A DNA stretch of 64,000 nt from Isoalcanivorax indicus (GTDB lineage: Bacteria > Pseudomonadota > Gammaproteobacteria > Pseudomonadales > Alcanivoracaceae), in assembly GCF_003259185.1 (NCBI RefSeq), contig NZ_QGMP01000001.1:310001-374000 (forward strand). The letters run 5' to 3'. The translations under genes were made by a program, and so were the position numbers. A model generated the notes under the pieces. The model saw only the letters and a program-made list of their open reading frames with translations, was not told where the DNA came from and made no database searches. The stretch's first letter is position 1. Every line of letters starts with the position of its first letter. Shown piece by piece: positions 24,209-33,809 of this stretch.

Positions 24209-25764
24209 TTGTCCTGACGTCTGCGGCCTATATCGGTCATGAATTCAGGGCTGAATTTGGCGCCATACCGCCATGTATGCTGCCCATAGGGAATCGGCGT
24301 CTTTACGAGCATCAGTTGGCGGAGCTTGAAACAGTATTTCCCGGAGAGTCCTGTTTCGTCTCATTGCCGGAGAGCTTTCCGTTGCCTGACGTGGATGCCA
24401 GGCGTCTTTCCGAAGCCTCGGCGGAAGTCGTGCGTGTTCCGGATGATCTCAGTCTTGCCGAGGCGGTCCTGTATGTCATCAACAGTGTCGGACGTTACGA
24501 CGAGACGTTGCGGATTCTCCACGGTGACACCCTGATCAATGATATCCCTCACGGCTCCGACGTGCTGGCGGTGTCGGCGACGCAGGATGATTACAACTGG
24601 GAGGTTGAGTCGATCGGCGATCAGGATGAAACGGTCTGGAGTGGCTTTTTTTCATTCTCCGATGTACGCCTGCTGGCAAAGGCCCTGACCTTGTCGCGCT
24701 GCCATTTTGGTCAGGCGGTCAGAGCCTACGATCAGCAGCTGGCCATGACGCGGGTGCCGGTGGAGCACTGGCTGGATCTTGGTCATGTCAATACCTATTA
24801 CGCTTCGCGTGCCCGCATGACCACAGAGCGTGCGTTCAACGACCTGCATATTGATAATGGCAAGGTATGGAAGTCGGGCAGCGATGAGCTGAAGATAAAA
24901 TCCGAGGTGTACTGGTATGCGCATGTTCCTCCTTCGATAAAGCGTTACTGCCCGCAGGTGCTCGAGTGTGGCGAGTTTGAGGGGCGACCGTTTTACTCGC
25001 TGGAGTATCTGTACTTGCCGCCGCTTAACGAGCTTTATGTGCACGGCAGAAATCCGTTGTTCTTCTGGGAGAATATATTCAATCGCGTAGATCGCTTTGT
25101 TGAAGCCTGTGCATCCGAAAGTGCTGGAGGAACGGCCGAGGCGGAGGGTCAGAGTGCAGAGTGCCTGTATGTCTCGAAGACCTGGCGGCGTCTGGAGCGT
25201 TTCTCTGCTCAGCGACGTTTCGATCTGGATCACGCATTGGTATGCAATGGTAAAGCGGTGCCCTCGCTCACGGAGTTGGCAGCGCTGTGTATTGATCGTG
25301 TGCAGAGTGCGCCCCCGATCCCCGGCGTGATGCACGGCGATCTATGCTTCAGCAATATTCTTTTTGATGGTCGTGCAGGCGATATCAAAGTGATTGACCC
25401 CCGGGGCGTCAACCCGGACGGTGACATGACGATTTACGGAGATGTTCGCTATGACCTGGCGAAACTGTCCCATTCGGTGCTGGGTCTTTATGACTTCATA
25501 GTTGCTGACGCGATGCAATTTGATTCTGATGGCATCTACGACTTCGAGCTGCATATCCGCATTGAAGAGCGTGTGCGCGAGGTTCAGAACGCTTTTGCCC
25601 GGCGGCAGTTTCTGGGTACTCGTGTGCGCACGGCGGATCTTTACCCGCACATGATTCTTCTGTTTCTGTCGATGCTGCCGTTGCATGCCGATAACGTGCG
25701 GCGTCAGATGGCTTTTGTCGCTAATGCGGCGCGCTTGTATCTGGACATGGAGGCAGCCACATGA
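24205..25764 (+). CDS. Fused nucleotidyltransferase-like / choline-kinase-like phosphotransferase
   Basis: This 519-residue protein appears to have two parts. Residues 1-215 resemble an NTP-transferase fold (IPPCMLPIGNRRLYEHQL, LHGDTLIND, HWLDLGHVNTYY). Residues 225-500 form an aminoglycoside/choline-kinase-like domain with the catalytic MHGDLCFSNILF (HxDxxxxN) and metal-binding IDPRG. The first part lacks a clear GxGxR loop, so it may be inactive or a binding domain. Such pairs occur in pathways that make CDP-choline-like or CDP-polyol donors. It overlaps both neighbours by four bases, giving a HAD-kinase-nucleotidyltransferase operon. The function is inferred from domains only. Confidence 0.72.
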   Translation: MIVLTSAAYIGHEFRAEFGAIPPCMLPIGNRRLYEHQLAELETVFPGESCFVSLPESFPLPDVDARRLSEASAEVVRVPDDLSLAEAVLYVINSVGRYDETLRILHGDTLINDIPHGSDVLAVSATQDDYNWEVESIGDQDETVWSGFFSFSDVRLLAKALTLSRCHFGQAVRAYDQQLAMTRVPVEHWLDLGHVNTYYASRARMTTERAFNDLHIDNGKVWKSGSDELKIKSEVYWYAHVPPSIKRYCPQVLECGEFEGRPFYSLEYLYLPPLNELYVHGRNPLFFWENIFNRVDRFVEACASESAGGTAEAEGQSAECLYVSKTWRRLERFSAQRRFDLDHALVCNGKAVPSLTELAALCIDRVQSAPPIPGVMHGDLCFSNILFDGRAGDIKVIDPRGVNPDGDMTIYGDVRYDLAKLSHSVLGLYDFIVADAMQFDSDGIYDFELHIRIEERVREVQNAFARRQFLGTRVRTADLYPHMILLFLSMLPLHADNVRRQMAFVANAARLYLDMEAAT

Positions 25765-26507
25765 TCGTCATTCCCATGGTTGGGCAGAGCAGCCGGTTCT
25801 TCAGGTCGGGCTACAGGAAACCGAAGTACCAGTTGCAGCTCGACAATACTTCAGTTTTCGAGCATGCAGTGTCCTCTTTCTCGCGCTATTTTTCTGACGA
25901 TACGTTCAGGTTCCTGGTGCGTAAGGACTATGGCGCAGCGGGCTTCGTCGCCGATGCGTTGCACAGGCTGGGGGTGCGGCATGCGGAAGTCCTGGAGTTT
26001 GACCAGGATACGCGTGGGCAGGCCGAGACGGTGTCATGCGGCTTGAGAGATGTGCCGGGTAATGAACCGCTTTATATCTTCAATATCGATACTTTCAGGC
26101 CTGGCTTTGTGAAGCCGGATATGGCGAGCGCCTGTGATGGTTATCTTGAAGTGTTCCGCGGTGAGGGTGAGCATTGGTCATTTGTGCTGCCGGGCGAGGG
26201 GGGGAGGGTATTGCGAACAACGGAGAAAGAGCGCATCTCGGATCTGTGCAGTGATGGGCTCTACTATTTCCGGAGCAAGGCAGATTTTGATGCGGTATTT
26301 GAGGAGGCCCTGCGGGAAGACGATACCGTTCGGGGAGAGTTCTATATCGCACCACTGTACAACCGGCTGATTCGCGATGGAAAAGATGTTCGCTATCATC
26401 TGATTGATCGCGATGAGGTTATCTTTTGCGGCACGCCCGCTGAGTATGAGGCGCTGTTGGCCTCGCCCGGTTCCGGGGCGGCGGTGTCAGGTCAGGGCTT
26501 CCAGTAG
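25761..26507 (+). CDS. Nucleotidyltransferase (sugar/polyol-phosphate type)
   Basis: This 248-residue protein has the signature PMVGQSSRFF...YRKPKYQL near the N-terminus, equivalent to the GxGxR...PK loop of NDP-sugar pyrophosphorylases. A metal-binding FNIDTF and a later GLYYF segment fit the same fold. It probably activates a phosphorylated sugar or alcohol with CTP or another NTP. It is the third gene of a tightly overlapping operon with the HAD and kinase genes. Its 3' end overlaps the convergent glycerophosphotransferase-like gene by 16 bases. Confidence 0.8.
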   Translation: MIVIPMVGQSSRFFRSGYRKPKYQLQLDNTSVFEHAVSSFSRYFSDDTFRFLVRKDYGAAGFVADALHRLGVRHAEVLEFDQDTRGQAETVSCGLRDVPGNEPLYIFNIDTFRPGFVKPDMASACDGYLEVFRGEGEHWSFVLPGEGGRVLRTTEKERISDLCSDGLYYFRSKADFDAVFEEALREDDTVRGEFYIAPLYNRLIRDGKDVRYHLIDRDEVIFCGTPAEYEALLASPGSGAAVSGQGFQ

Positions 26508-27565
26508 CCCAGCTTTTTCCTTTCTTTAAGGTTGCGTACCAGGTTGATCGGCTTCCGGCGTTGAGGGGGGCGCTCAAGCGCCCGGTCGACGGCGGTCAGC
26601 ACGCGCTGGCTGGCCAGGCCGTCCCGGTAGGGGTGCAGCTGGGTGATATAGTCGTCTATGGCGCTCATGAGCGTGTCGGGTTGTGCCAGGGCGGTGTCGA
26701 CCGCATTGGCCAATTGGTCTGCGTCCCTGATGTTCAGCAGGTGTTCGCGGGAGCCCTGGCTCTGATTGCGGAAGGTGACCACCGGCTTGCGCTGTATCAG
26801 GAACATCAGCATCACTGAAGACGTGTCGCAAACCATGACGTCAGCCCGGCGGAGCAGTGGCAGCACATTGTCGGTTTCGATGTAAGTCAGATTGTCATCT
26901 GTCAGGGCCTTGTAGGCGTCGATCATCGCCGGATCCATCTTCGGATGGAACTGGACCAGCCATTGCCAGCGTCCGGTATCGCGTAGCTGGCGCACGGCCT
27001 CCAGCAGATGCGGGGCGCAGCTCAGGCTGCGGGTGAAGGTGGAGCACAGCAGGATCGTCGGGCGCCCGTCAGGCGTCGGCAGCGGCGTGCTGTCGGGGTG
27101 CGTATCGGCCTCCGGGTTGAACAAGGGGTCCAGCGCAGGCCAGCCGGTCTCGGCCACCCGGAAGTAGCCGTATCTCGCGGCACGCTCCTCGAAGCCCGCC
27201 GTGGTGTTCGGCCCCTGGGTGCAATACAGGTCGAAGCAGCCACGGATATTGAAGTGCCCCCGATCGTCGCTGCGGGTCGCCTTGGCGACATTGAAGCCAT
27301 GGAATACGGCCACTTTCAGGCCGGGGATAAAGCCAGGCACCATGTTGCCCGGCACCAGTACGGCCTCGGGCGCCCAGGCCCGCACGGCGTCGATGTCCGT
27401 CAGTCGCTGTTCATCCGGTTGCAGCCAGCCCGTATTGATCTCGTCGCCCGCCAGGAACCAGCGGGCTTCGCCGCCGCGTGCGCGGATCGCGGTCTGCAGG
27501 GGCCGCAGAATCGCGTAAGCGTAGTTCTGCTCGGCATACAGAAGAAAGCGCTGGGCCTCGGGCAT
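26492..27565 (-). CDS. CDP-glycerol glycerophosphotransferase-like protein (TagB/TagF family)
   Basis: The ATG at 27565 is chosen because GGAAG lies nine bases upstream and longer frames would invade the divergent gene. The 357-residue product has FHGFNVAKA, a STFTRSLSCAPHLL block and the C-terminal LLRRADVMVCDTSSVMLMFL motif of the TagB/SpsB family, which transfers glycerol or ribitol phosphate from CDP donors. In Gram-negatives such proteins decorate capsules or LPS. It converges on the kinase-nucleotidyltransferase operon, which could supply its donor. A role in a phosphodiester-linked LPS substituent is inferred. Confidence 0.78.
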   Translation of the reverse strand: MPEAQRFLLYAEQNYAYAILRPLQTAIRARGGEARWFLAGDEINTGWLQPDEQRLTDIDAVRAWAPEAVLVPGNMVPGFIPGLKVAVFHGFNVAKATRSDDRGHFNIRGCFDLYCTQGPNTTAGFEERAARYGYFRVAETGWPALDPLFNPEADTHPDSTPLPTPDGRPTILLCSTFTRSLSCAPHLLEAVRQLRDTGRWQWLVQFHPKMDPAMIDAYKALTDDNLTYIETDNVLPLLRRADVMVCDTSSVMLMFLIQRKPVVTFRNQSQGSREHLLNIRDADQLANAVDTALAQPDTLMSAIDDYITQLHPYRDGLASQRVLTAVDRALERPPQRRKPINLVRNLKERKKLGYWKP

Positions 27566-27659
27566 CGGATAACACTTCCATGGCAAATGGGCTACAATCT
27601 GTTCTGGCTGGCCATGATAGCCGCCACTTGCCTGCCGCGTCATGTCCAGGGAACAGTGC

Positions 27660-28745
27660 ATGAAAGTTTTGTGCGTCACGGACCGGGCCGACCGCCCGGA
27701 AACCGAACTTTTTATCCGGCTCGCTCGCCGTGTCGACCACCTGGTGGTGATGTGCAACACCTCGGGGCGCAACTATCCGCTTCTGGAGGCGGCTGGCGTG
27801 CAGGTGATCCCCCTGGCGGTCAAGAGCCGCTTCGACCGTGAGGCCACGCAGCTGATCGGTGAAGAGATCAAGCGCGGGGATTACGATATCGTCCAGGCGT
27901 TCAATTCCCGGGCCCTGCCGTGTGTACTGCGGGCAGCGCGCCGCCATCGCGCAAAGCTGCTGGGTTACCGAGGTGTCACCACGGGGGTTAGCTACCTCAA
28001 ACCGGAATCCTGGCACACCTATCTGAGCCCGAGGCTCGACGGTATTTTCTGTGTGGCCGAGGCGGTGCGCCAGTCGCTGCTGGCGGTGTCGTTTCTCTGG
28101 TGGCGTTTCCCCGCCCACAAGGCGCATACCGTTTATAAGGGGCATGACCGGTCCTGGTATGACGTGCCCGCAGTTTCTCCAACCGAGTTCGGCGTGCCGG
28201 AAGGCGGTCGGACCCTGTGCTGCCTGAGCCGCAATAGTGCGAAAAAGGGTGTCACCGCGCTGCTGGATGCCTTCGACCGACTGCCGTCGGAGCTGAACTG
28301 TCACCTGCTGCTGGTGGGGCGTATCGACGGCAATGAGGAAGTGCGGGAGCGTATCCGCCAGTGCGCCCATCCTGACCGGGTTCATTTTGCCGGCTATCGC
28401 GATGACGCGGTGGCGATCATTCGTGGCAGCGATGTGCTCGTATCAGCCTCCGAGAGCGGCGAGGGTCTGCCGCGGGTGGTGATCGAGGCCATGTGTGTCG
28501 ATACACCGGTGGTCGCCACGGCAGCAGGCGGTACCGATGAGCTGGTGCTGGATGGCGAAACCGGGTTGCTGGTGGCGCAGCGTGATCCCGACGCGCTGGC
28601 CTCGGCCATAGCGCGTACCTTGAGGGACACCGCCGCGACGGCGCAGCGAGTTGCCAGCGCCCGACAGAGAATAGATGATGTATTTCATGCTGATCAGACG
28701 GTTGAAAATACACTGAACTGGTATCGGCAATTGCTGGCCGAATGA
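27660..28745 (+). CDS. Glycosyltransferase family 4 (LPS core)
   Basis: The ATG at 27660 (MKVLCVTDRADRPET) follows AGGGA by seven bases. The 361-residue GT-B enzyme has the GT4 donor-binding region SRNSAKKGVTALLDAF and SASESGEGLPRVVIEAM, containing the E-X7-E motif, then GGTDELVLDGETGLL. It is of the WaaG-like class that builds LPS cores, but the sugar is unknown. It diverges from the TagB-like gene and its stop overlaps the gmhA start as ATGA, linking it to the heptose genes. Confidence 0.9.
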   Translation: MKVLCVTDRADRPETELFIRLARRVDHLVVMCNTSGRNYPLLEAAGVQVIPLAVKSRFDREATQLIGEEIKRGDYDIVQAFNSRALPCVLRAARRHRAKLLGYRGVTTGVSYLKPESWHTYLSPRLDGIFCVAEAVRQSLLAVSFLWWRFPAHKAHTVYKGHDRSWYDVPAVSPTEFGVPEGGRTLCCLSRNSAKKGVTALLDAFDRLPSELNCHLLLVGRIDGNEEVRERIRQCAHPDRVHFAGYRDDAVAIIRGSDVLVSASESGEGLPRVVIEAMCVDTPVVATAAGGTDELVLDGETGLLVAQRDPDALASAIARTLRDTAATAQRVASARQRIDDVFHADQTVENTLNWYRQLLAE

Positions 28746-29350
28746 CGAGAGCCACTATGTCACAGGAAACCTTCAAGCCCGCTGAAAGTTTTCAGGCGGC
28801 GCTGGATCGACACCATGCCACCTTTGCTCGCATGCGTGATTATCTGCCGCAGGCAGAGCAGCTGCTGGTGCTGACCCGCGAATGTCTGGCCTCGGGCGGC
28901 AAGGTACTGTGGCTGGGTAATGGTGGCAGCGCGGCGGACTGTCAGCACCTGGCGGCGGAGTTCATGGTGCGTTACAAGCGCGAGCGGGGGCCGTTGTCAT
29001 CCATTGCATTGACCACGGACACCTCTATTCTGACTGCGCATCCGAATGATTATGCCTTCGAGACGGTGTTCGAGCGCCAGGTGCGTGGTTTGGCGCGTCC
29101 CGGTGATCTGGTGATTGGTTTGACCACATCCGGGCAAAGCGAGAACGTGAATCTGGCGCTGGCGGCGGCCAATGACGTCGGCGCCACCAGCGTGGCGCTG
29201 ACCGGACGCGATGGTGGCAAGGTCAAGGATATCGCCCGGCTGTCGATCATCATTGCCTGTGACGAGACGGCGCGTATTCAGGAGGCGCACATGTTCATCG
29301 GTCACTGGCTTTGCGAAGCGCTGGATGCGGCGCTGGCGCAGGAGGCCTGA
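28742..29350 (+). CDS. gmhA: Sedoheptulose 7-phosphate isomerase
   Basis: This 202-residue SIS-domain enzyme converts sedoheptulose 7-phosphate to D-glycero-D-manno-heptose 7-phosphate, the first step in ADP-heptose synthesis. Motifs are LGNGGSAADCQHLAAEF, TTDTSILTAHPNDY, GLTTSGQSENV and the C-terminal EAHMFIGHWLCE, which supplies catalytic and zinc-binding residues. The start at 28742 overlaps the GT4 stop; an ATG five codons later is also possible. It is followed after three bases by hldE, the next enzyme in the pathway. Confidence 0.95.
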   Translation: MTRATMSQETFKPAESFQAALDRHHATFARMRDYLPQAEQLLVLTRECLASGGKVLWLGNGGSAADCQHLAAEFMVRYKRERGPLSSIALTTDTSILTAHPNDYAFETVFERQVRGLARPGDLVIGLTTSGQSENVNLALAAANDVGATSVALTGRDGGKVKDIARLSIIIACDETARIQEAHMFIGHWLCEALDAALAQEA

Positions 29351-29353
29351 CCG

Positions 29354-30793
29354 ATGGCGGACGTGTCACACCTGAGTCGTCTGGGCGACGCCGCCGTCCT
29401 GGTGGTGGGCGATGTCATGCTGGACCGTTACTTTAACGGTGACACGCACCGGATTTCTCCGGAAGCGCCCGTGCCAGTGGTGCATGTGGCGGGCATCGAG
29501 GACAAGGCGGGCGGTGCCGCCAACGTGGCGCGCAATATTGCCCACCTGGATGGTCGGGTCGGGCTGCTGGGCCTGATCGGCGAGGACCGTGAGGGTGCGG
29601 CCCTGCGCGATATCCTGGTGGCGGAGCGCATCCACTCAGAACTGCTGAGCGACCCTGCGCTGCGCACCATCGCCAAGATGCGCATCATTTCCCGCCACCA
29701 GCAGGTGGTGCGCCTGGATATGGAAGCGCCTTTCCCGGCGGCGGCGGCGGAGCGTCTGGCCGCGCGCAGTACTGCGCTGCTGGATGATTACGATACCGTC
29801 ATTATCAGCGACTACAACAAGGGCGCCCTGCGCCGCGTGGGTGACATCATCCAGGCGGCTCGTGCGGCGGGCAAGACCGTGCTGGTGGATCCCAAACAGG
29901 CGGACTTCGCGGTCTATCGTGGCGCCGATGTGATTACGCCGAACCTGTCCGAATTCCGTCTGGCGGGCGGTCTTGTCGGCAATGACACCGAAATGCTGGC
30001 CTCGGCCCGGGAGATGTTGGCTCGAGCGGAGATTGCCGCCATGCTGCTGACGCGTAGCGAGCAGGGTATGAGTCTGATCACGGCGGACAGCCATCACCAT
30101 TTCCCCGCAGAGGTGCTTGAGGTCAGTGATGTGACCGGCGCTGGTGACACAGTCATCGCGACATTGGGAGCGCTGTTGAGTGCTGGGGTGCCGCTGGTCG
30201 ATGCCGCCGAGCTGGCCAACCTGGCGGCGGGCATCGTGGTCGGCAAGTTGGGGGCGGCCACCGTTTCGCCGGAGGAACTGGCGGCGCGCATCAGCCGCAC
30301 CCGGCATGCGGCAGGATACACGCCGACCGTGGCCCAGGCGTTGCAGCATATCGCCTTCGCCCGCGCGCAGGGTGAGCGCATCGTCTTCACTAACGGCTGT
30401 TTCGATATCCTGCATGCGGGTCATGTGCGTTATCTGGCTCAGGCCCGTGCTCTGGGTGACCGGTTGGTGGTGGGCCTGAACTGTGATGCTTCGGTTCGCC
30501 GTCTCAAGGGCGACAGCCGCCCGGTCAATACGCTGGAGGACCGCGCCGAGGTGCTGCGCGCCCTGGCCTGTGTTGATTGGGTGCTGCCGTTTGGCGATGA
30601 CCTCGCCGAGCAGGACACGCCGGCGCGCCTGATTGAACAGGTGTGCCCACAGGTGCTCGCCAAGGGGGGCGACTACACGGTGGATACCATCGTGGGGGCT
30701 GATTTCGTGCGGGCGAACGGCGGTGATGTGCGCGTTCTGCCTTTGCTGGAGGGGCGCTCAAGCAGTGCAATTATCAGCAAGATGAGAGGCTGA
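29354..30793 (+). CDS. hldE: Bifunctional heptose 7-phosphate kinase / heptose 1-phosphate adenylyltransferase
   Basis: This 479-residue HldE (RfaE) has an N-terminal PfkB-type kinase (about 1-320) with [13 protein letters not shown] and the anion-hole [14 protein letters not shown]-terminal cytidylyltransferase-fold domain (about 345-479) has [16 protein letters not shown] (HxGH) and ends with [12 protein letters not shown]. It makes heptose bisphosphate and later ADP-heptose. Together with gmhA upstream and gmhB at 34856, it completes the precursor pathway apart from the final epimerase hldD, which is not in the window. Confidence 0.97.
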   Translation: MADVSHLSRLGDAAVLVVGDVMLDRYFNGDTHRISPEAPVPVVHVAGIEDKAGGAANVARNIAHLDGRVGLLGLIGEDREGAALRDILVAERIHSELLSDPALRTIAKMRIISRHQQVVRLDMEAPFPAAAAERLAARSTALLDDYDTVIISDYNKGALRRVGDIIQAARAAGKTVLVDPKQADFAVYRGADVITPNLSEFRLAGGLVGNDTEMLASAREMLARAEIAAMLLTRSEQGMSLITADSHHHFPAEVLEVSDVTGAGDTVIATLGALLSAGVPLVDAAELANLAAGIVVGKLGAATVSPEELAARISRTRHAAGYTPTVAQALQHIAFARAQGERIVFTNGCFDILHAGHVRYLAQARALGDRLVVGLNCDASVRRLKGDSRPVNTLEDRAEVLRALACVDWVLPFGDDLAEQDTPARLIEQVCPQVLAKGGDYTVDTIVGADFVRANGGDVRVLPLLEGRSSSAIISKMRG

Positions 30794-30810
30794 TCCGCAA
30801 GGCGCCCTGC

Positions 30811-31596
30811 CTAGCGCGCCGGTCTGTACCCTTGTAGCAGTAGGCGCAGGATCCGTATTTTTCGGGCAATTCGAGATGCACGGTTGCGAACCCGATCTGT
30901 CAGCGAGCGAGTCTTTTTTTCTCTGGACTGGCTCATATCAATGCGCTCGGCCTCGATAAGGCTGGTGGAGAGGTCTTCCGGGTGGGCCAGCGTATTGCTC
31001 AGTAGCATTCTGATGCTGGTGTTGCTGAAGAATGCGCCCCAATCGTCGGCGACGCGAAGCGCGCGCTTCTGTGTGGCGATAATCCTTTCTGCTGCGGGCC
31101 TTCCAACAATATAGCAGCATGTCCGGAACATATAGCGGTATGAAAATGGAGCCAGGATATAGGGCTCCTGGCTGTTGTTTCGTTTCCCGAATTGATACTT
31201 GCGGTGGCTCAGGCCTTCCTGCCCCCCGCAAATCAATATGTCATTGTCATCCAGGCGCTCAGCGAGATCCGCAAGGTGCTGAATGTCCATGTCATTGCCC
31301 AGAATGTCATCCTCGAGCACAAGGGCATGCCTTGCATCCGACGCAAGGAAGGCCTCCAGAGCGGCAATGTGGCTCAGAGAGCAACCGACTTCGGCGGGCG
31401 ACATCAGGCCTCGGCCTTCCCGCAAAGAGGCAGTGACATATTTGAAGTAGCTGCCAGCATCCAGCTTTCTGCCGTCAACCGCCGAGAGATGGACGGTGTG
31501 CGGCCATGTTTCGGGGAAGCGCTCACGAAAGACATCCCTTCGAGCAGTATCCTTGTCCAGGGAGACAAGATAAATGGTCATGGGTGACGTGTTCAC
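30811..31596 (-). CDS. Glycosyltransferase family 25, second copy
   Basis: This 261-residue GT25 protein is read from a GTG at 31596 that overlaps the stop of the upstream gene (GTGA); an ATG at 31581 (MTIYLVSLDKDTARR) fits the family N-terminus equally well. It has the invariant EVGCSLSHIAALEAFL and LVLEDDILGND blocks. It is diverged from the GT25 protein at 18823, so the two likely have different acceptors. It converges with hldE (17-base gap). LPS core or O-unit extension is the expected role. Confidence 0.86.
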   Translation of the reverse strand: MNTSPMTIYLVSLDKDTARRDVFRERFPETWPHTVHLSAVDGRKLDAGSYFKYVTASLREGRGLMSPAEVGCSLSHIAALEAFLASDARHALVLEDDILGNDMDIQHLADLAERLDDNDILICGGQEGLSHRKYQFGKRNNSQEPYILAPFSYRYMFRTCCYIVGRPAAERIIATQKRALRVADDWGAFFSNTSIRMLLSNTLAHPEDLSTSLIEAERIDMSQSREKKTRSLTDRVRNRASRIARKIRILRLLLQGYRPAR

Positions 31597-32567
31597 TGTT
31601 CTGTTTCTCTTGGTGTTGACAGGGTTACCAGAGGGCTTTCCGCCGTCCAGGCGTCGATATAACGCGAATTCTTTCCGTAGCTGTTATCAAGGACTTCGTG
31701 GGGCTTGTCCATGAGGCATGCCAGAATATGCGCGTGCAGCCTGTCGGTCCTTACTGACCCATACCGGCTGAAACGCCTTTCGGCCAGTTTGGCGATGTGG
31801 CTGGAGTATCTCAGCCAGAGCGCGGCTACGGCGTTCGCTGTGCCGGGCGTTCTTGCGCGTTTGAACAGGCTTCGGAAGAATCGAATGATCCTTCGGTGTC
31901 GGCTGCCGAGTATGTCATACCAGTCGACTGTCATGTGGGCGGGGTGCAGCGGGGCTTCGCAAGTGGACTCGATGTCCTTTCTTAATAGAAAAAGCTGGTC
32001 TTTGGATGGTTCTGAGCGGGTTCCGATCGGGTACAGATAATGGGCCATGTCAGGTGCCATGGAGCGCCTGTCCTGCAGTGGTTCGGCAAGCTTGTAAGAT
32101 GCCTTGTCCCTGACAAAAAGGTGGAGGTCGTTATGTGAAGCAAAAAGCGACATACAGCGATCCAGATTTTCCTGATGCAGGAAATGTATGCTCTGAGGAA
32201 GAATGATGATGCGATTGCCCGGGAATTTTCGAACAACCTCTTCCCTCAATGTCTGATGAATCGGGTAGATGTCCCCCAGGTTGCCTCCCCCTTGCATGAG
32301 GATGACGTCATCGGGACGAATGGCATCAAAACAGGGATTGTATGCAGAGACTGTCAGCGATGGTGGCTGGGCAAACCTTCTGAGGTACGAACAGGTGCCC
32401 AGCATGATGAGTAAATCCCCGATGTTGCCGTAAACAGGGATATCCATCAGTACAAGACGATGCCCTTTAATGAGTCGATCCAGTGCCGGATCAGGTGCGC
32501 TCAGCTTCGCCATGATTGTCTGATGAGACTGAAGGGCTTCAGCACCATCCTGCAATGATATATTCAT
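31593..32567 (-). CDS. Polysaccharide pyruvyltransferase family protein
   Basis: This 324-residue protein starts at an ATG with AAGGA five bases upstream. It shows the pyruvyltransferase family blocks VYGNIGDLLIMLG, LMQGGGNLGDIY and LPQSIHFLHQE, and a C-terminal DRLHAHILACLM. Members add ketal-linked pyruvate to exopolysaccharide, LPS or cell-wall sugars, though some act as plain glycosyltransferases. It forms a two-gene minus-strand operon with the GT25 gene, overlapping it by four bases, and diverges from galE across 53 bases that must contain both promoters. Confidence 0.85.
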   Translation of the reverse strand: MNISLQDGAEALQSHQTIMAKLSAPDPALDRLIKGHRLVLMDIPVYGNIGDLLIMLGTCSYLRRFAQPPSLTVSAYNPCFDAIRPDDVILMQGGGNLGDIYPIHQTLREEVVRKFPGNRIIILPQSIHFLHQENLDRCMSLFASHNDLHLFVRDKASYKLAEPLQDRRSMAPDMAHYLYPIGTRSEPSKDQLFLLRKDIESTCEAPLHPAHMTVDWYDILGSRHRRIIRFFRSLFKRARTPGTANAVAALWLRYSSHIAKLAERRFSRYGSVRTDRLHAHILACLMDKPHEVLDNSYGKNSRYIDAWTAESPLVTLSTPRETEQ

Positions 32568-32620
32568 CCATTTCCTTGTGGCATAATCGGGAATTATTCT
32601 TGGATAATAAGGTAAATGCT

Positions 32621-33631
32621 GTGAAATTGTTGGTGACTGGAGGGGCAGGCTATATCGGGAGCCACACCGTCGCCAGTCTTCTGACGAACGGGCATGATGT
32701 TACCATTCTTGACGACCTGAGTAACAGTACGGCGTCAAGTATCAGGGGGATCGAACAGGTTTCTGGTCGTTCGCCGCACCTGGTCGTTGGTGATATACGG
32801 GATGGCGAATGCCTGGACCGTATTCTGCGAGGCGGCGACTTTGGCGGGGTCCTCCATTTTGCCGGCCTCAAGGCTGTTGGCGAAAGTGTTCGCCATCCGG
32901 CACGCTACTATTCCGTCAATGTAGGTGGTTCAATCGAGTTGCTTGCCGCCATGCGGCGCCACAACGTCAGGCGCCTGGTCTTCAGTTCTTCAGCCACGGT
33001 GTATGACACAGAAGCCGAAATGCCCCTTCAGGAGTCGTCTCCGTCAGGGCATCCGGGCCATGCCTACGGTCGCTCCAAGCAGATGGTAGAGCAAATACTG
33101 ACGGATGAGGTGGGATCGGATCCCTCGCTGGCAGTAGCGGTGCTACGTTATTTCAATCCGGTAGGCGCCCACCCGGAGGCCGCACTCGGCGAAGCGCCTA
33201 CGGGCACCCCGAATAATCTGGTTCCTTACATCGCTCAGGTGGCGGCTGGTATTCGCCCGTACCTCGAGGTCTACGGTGGTGACTACCCGACCCCGGATGG
33301 TACGGGGATGCGCGATTATGTCCATGTTATGGATCTGGCGCGCGGGCACGTTCTGGCGCTCGATTTTCTATGTGCCCATGGGGGGTTGCACAAATGGAAT
33401 CTGGGCGCAGGCCGGGCATATAGCGTGCTGGAAGTCGTGAAGGCTTTTGAATTGGCGCGTGGCCAACAGATTCCATACCGGATTACAGGCAGGCGTCCTG
33501 GTGATGCAGCAAGTTACTGGGCTGATGTTGGCAAGGCGGCCCGGGAGCTCCGATGGACGCCGCAGTACACACTGGAGGATATGGTCAGACATGCCTGGGC
33601 GTGGCAGCAAGTGCTCGCCAGACGGGTTTGA
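32621..33631 (+). CDS. galE: UDP-glucose 4-epimerase
   Basis: A GTG at 32621 is taken as the start because AAGG is eight bases upstream and the product then begins MKLLVTGGAGYIGSHT, exactly at the Rossmann fold (GGAGYIG at 7-13). The 336-residue length matches GalE. Catalytic residues are visible as S124 (FSSSATVY) and Y149/K153 (YGRSK). It interconverts UDP-glucose and UDP-galactose (or their GlcNAc/GalNAc forms), giving galactose donors for the surrounding GT8 and GT25 enzymes. Confidence 0.93.
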   Translation: MKLLVTGGAGYIGSHTVASLLTNGHDVTILDDLSNSTASSIRGIEQVSGRSPHLVVGDIRDGECLDRILRGGDFGGVLHFAGLKAVGESVRHPARYYSVNVGGSIELLAAMRRHNVRRLVFSSSATVYDTEAEMPLQESSPSGHPGHAYGRSKQMVEQILTDEVGSDPSLAVAVLRYFNPVGAHPEAALGEAPTGTPNNLVPYIAQVAAGIRPYLEVYGGDYPTPDGTGMRDYVHVMDLARGHVLALDFLCAHGGLHKWNLGAGRAYSVLEVVKAFELARGQQIPYRITGRRPGDAASYWADVGKAARELRWTPQYTLEDMVRHAWAWQQVLARRV

Positions 33632-33809
33632 GTGATGCCCGGCGGGATTTGGCCGCAGAGGCCTGCCTGAGAGCTGGTGCTCGGTGTTATGATGCCGTTC
33701 GCGTAATTACGACTTCTCAAGCGCATGACCCGGACGTTCCGATGCTGCATCAGCTTCTGTCAGTACTGAAAACATCCGGCGCGACGGACTCATTGAGAGG
33801 ATGCATACA

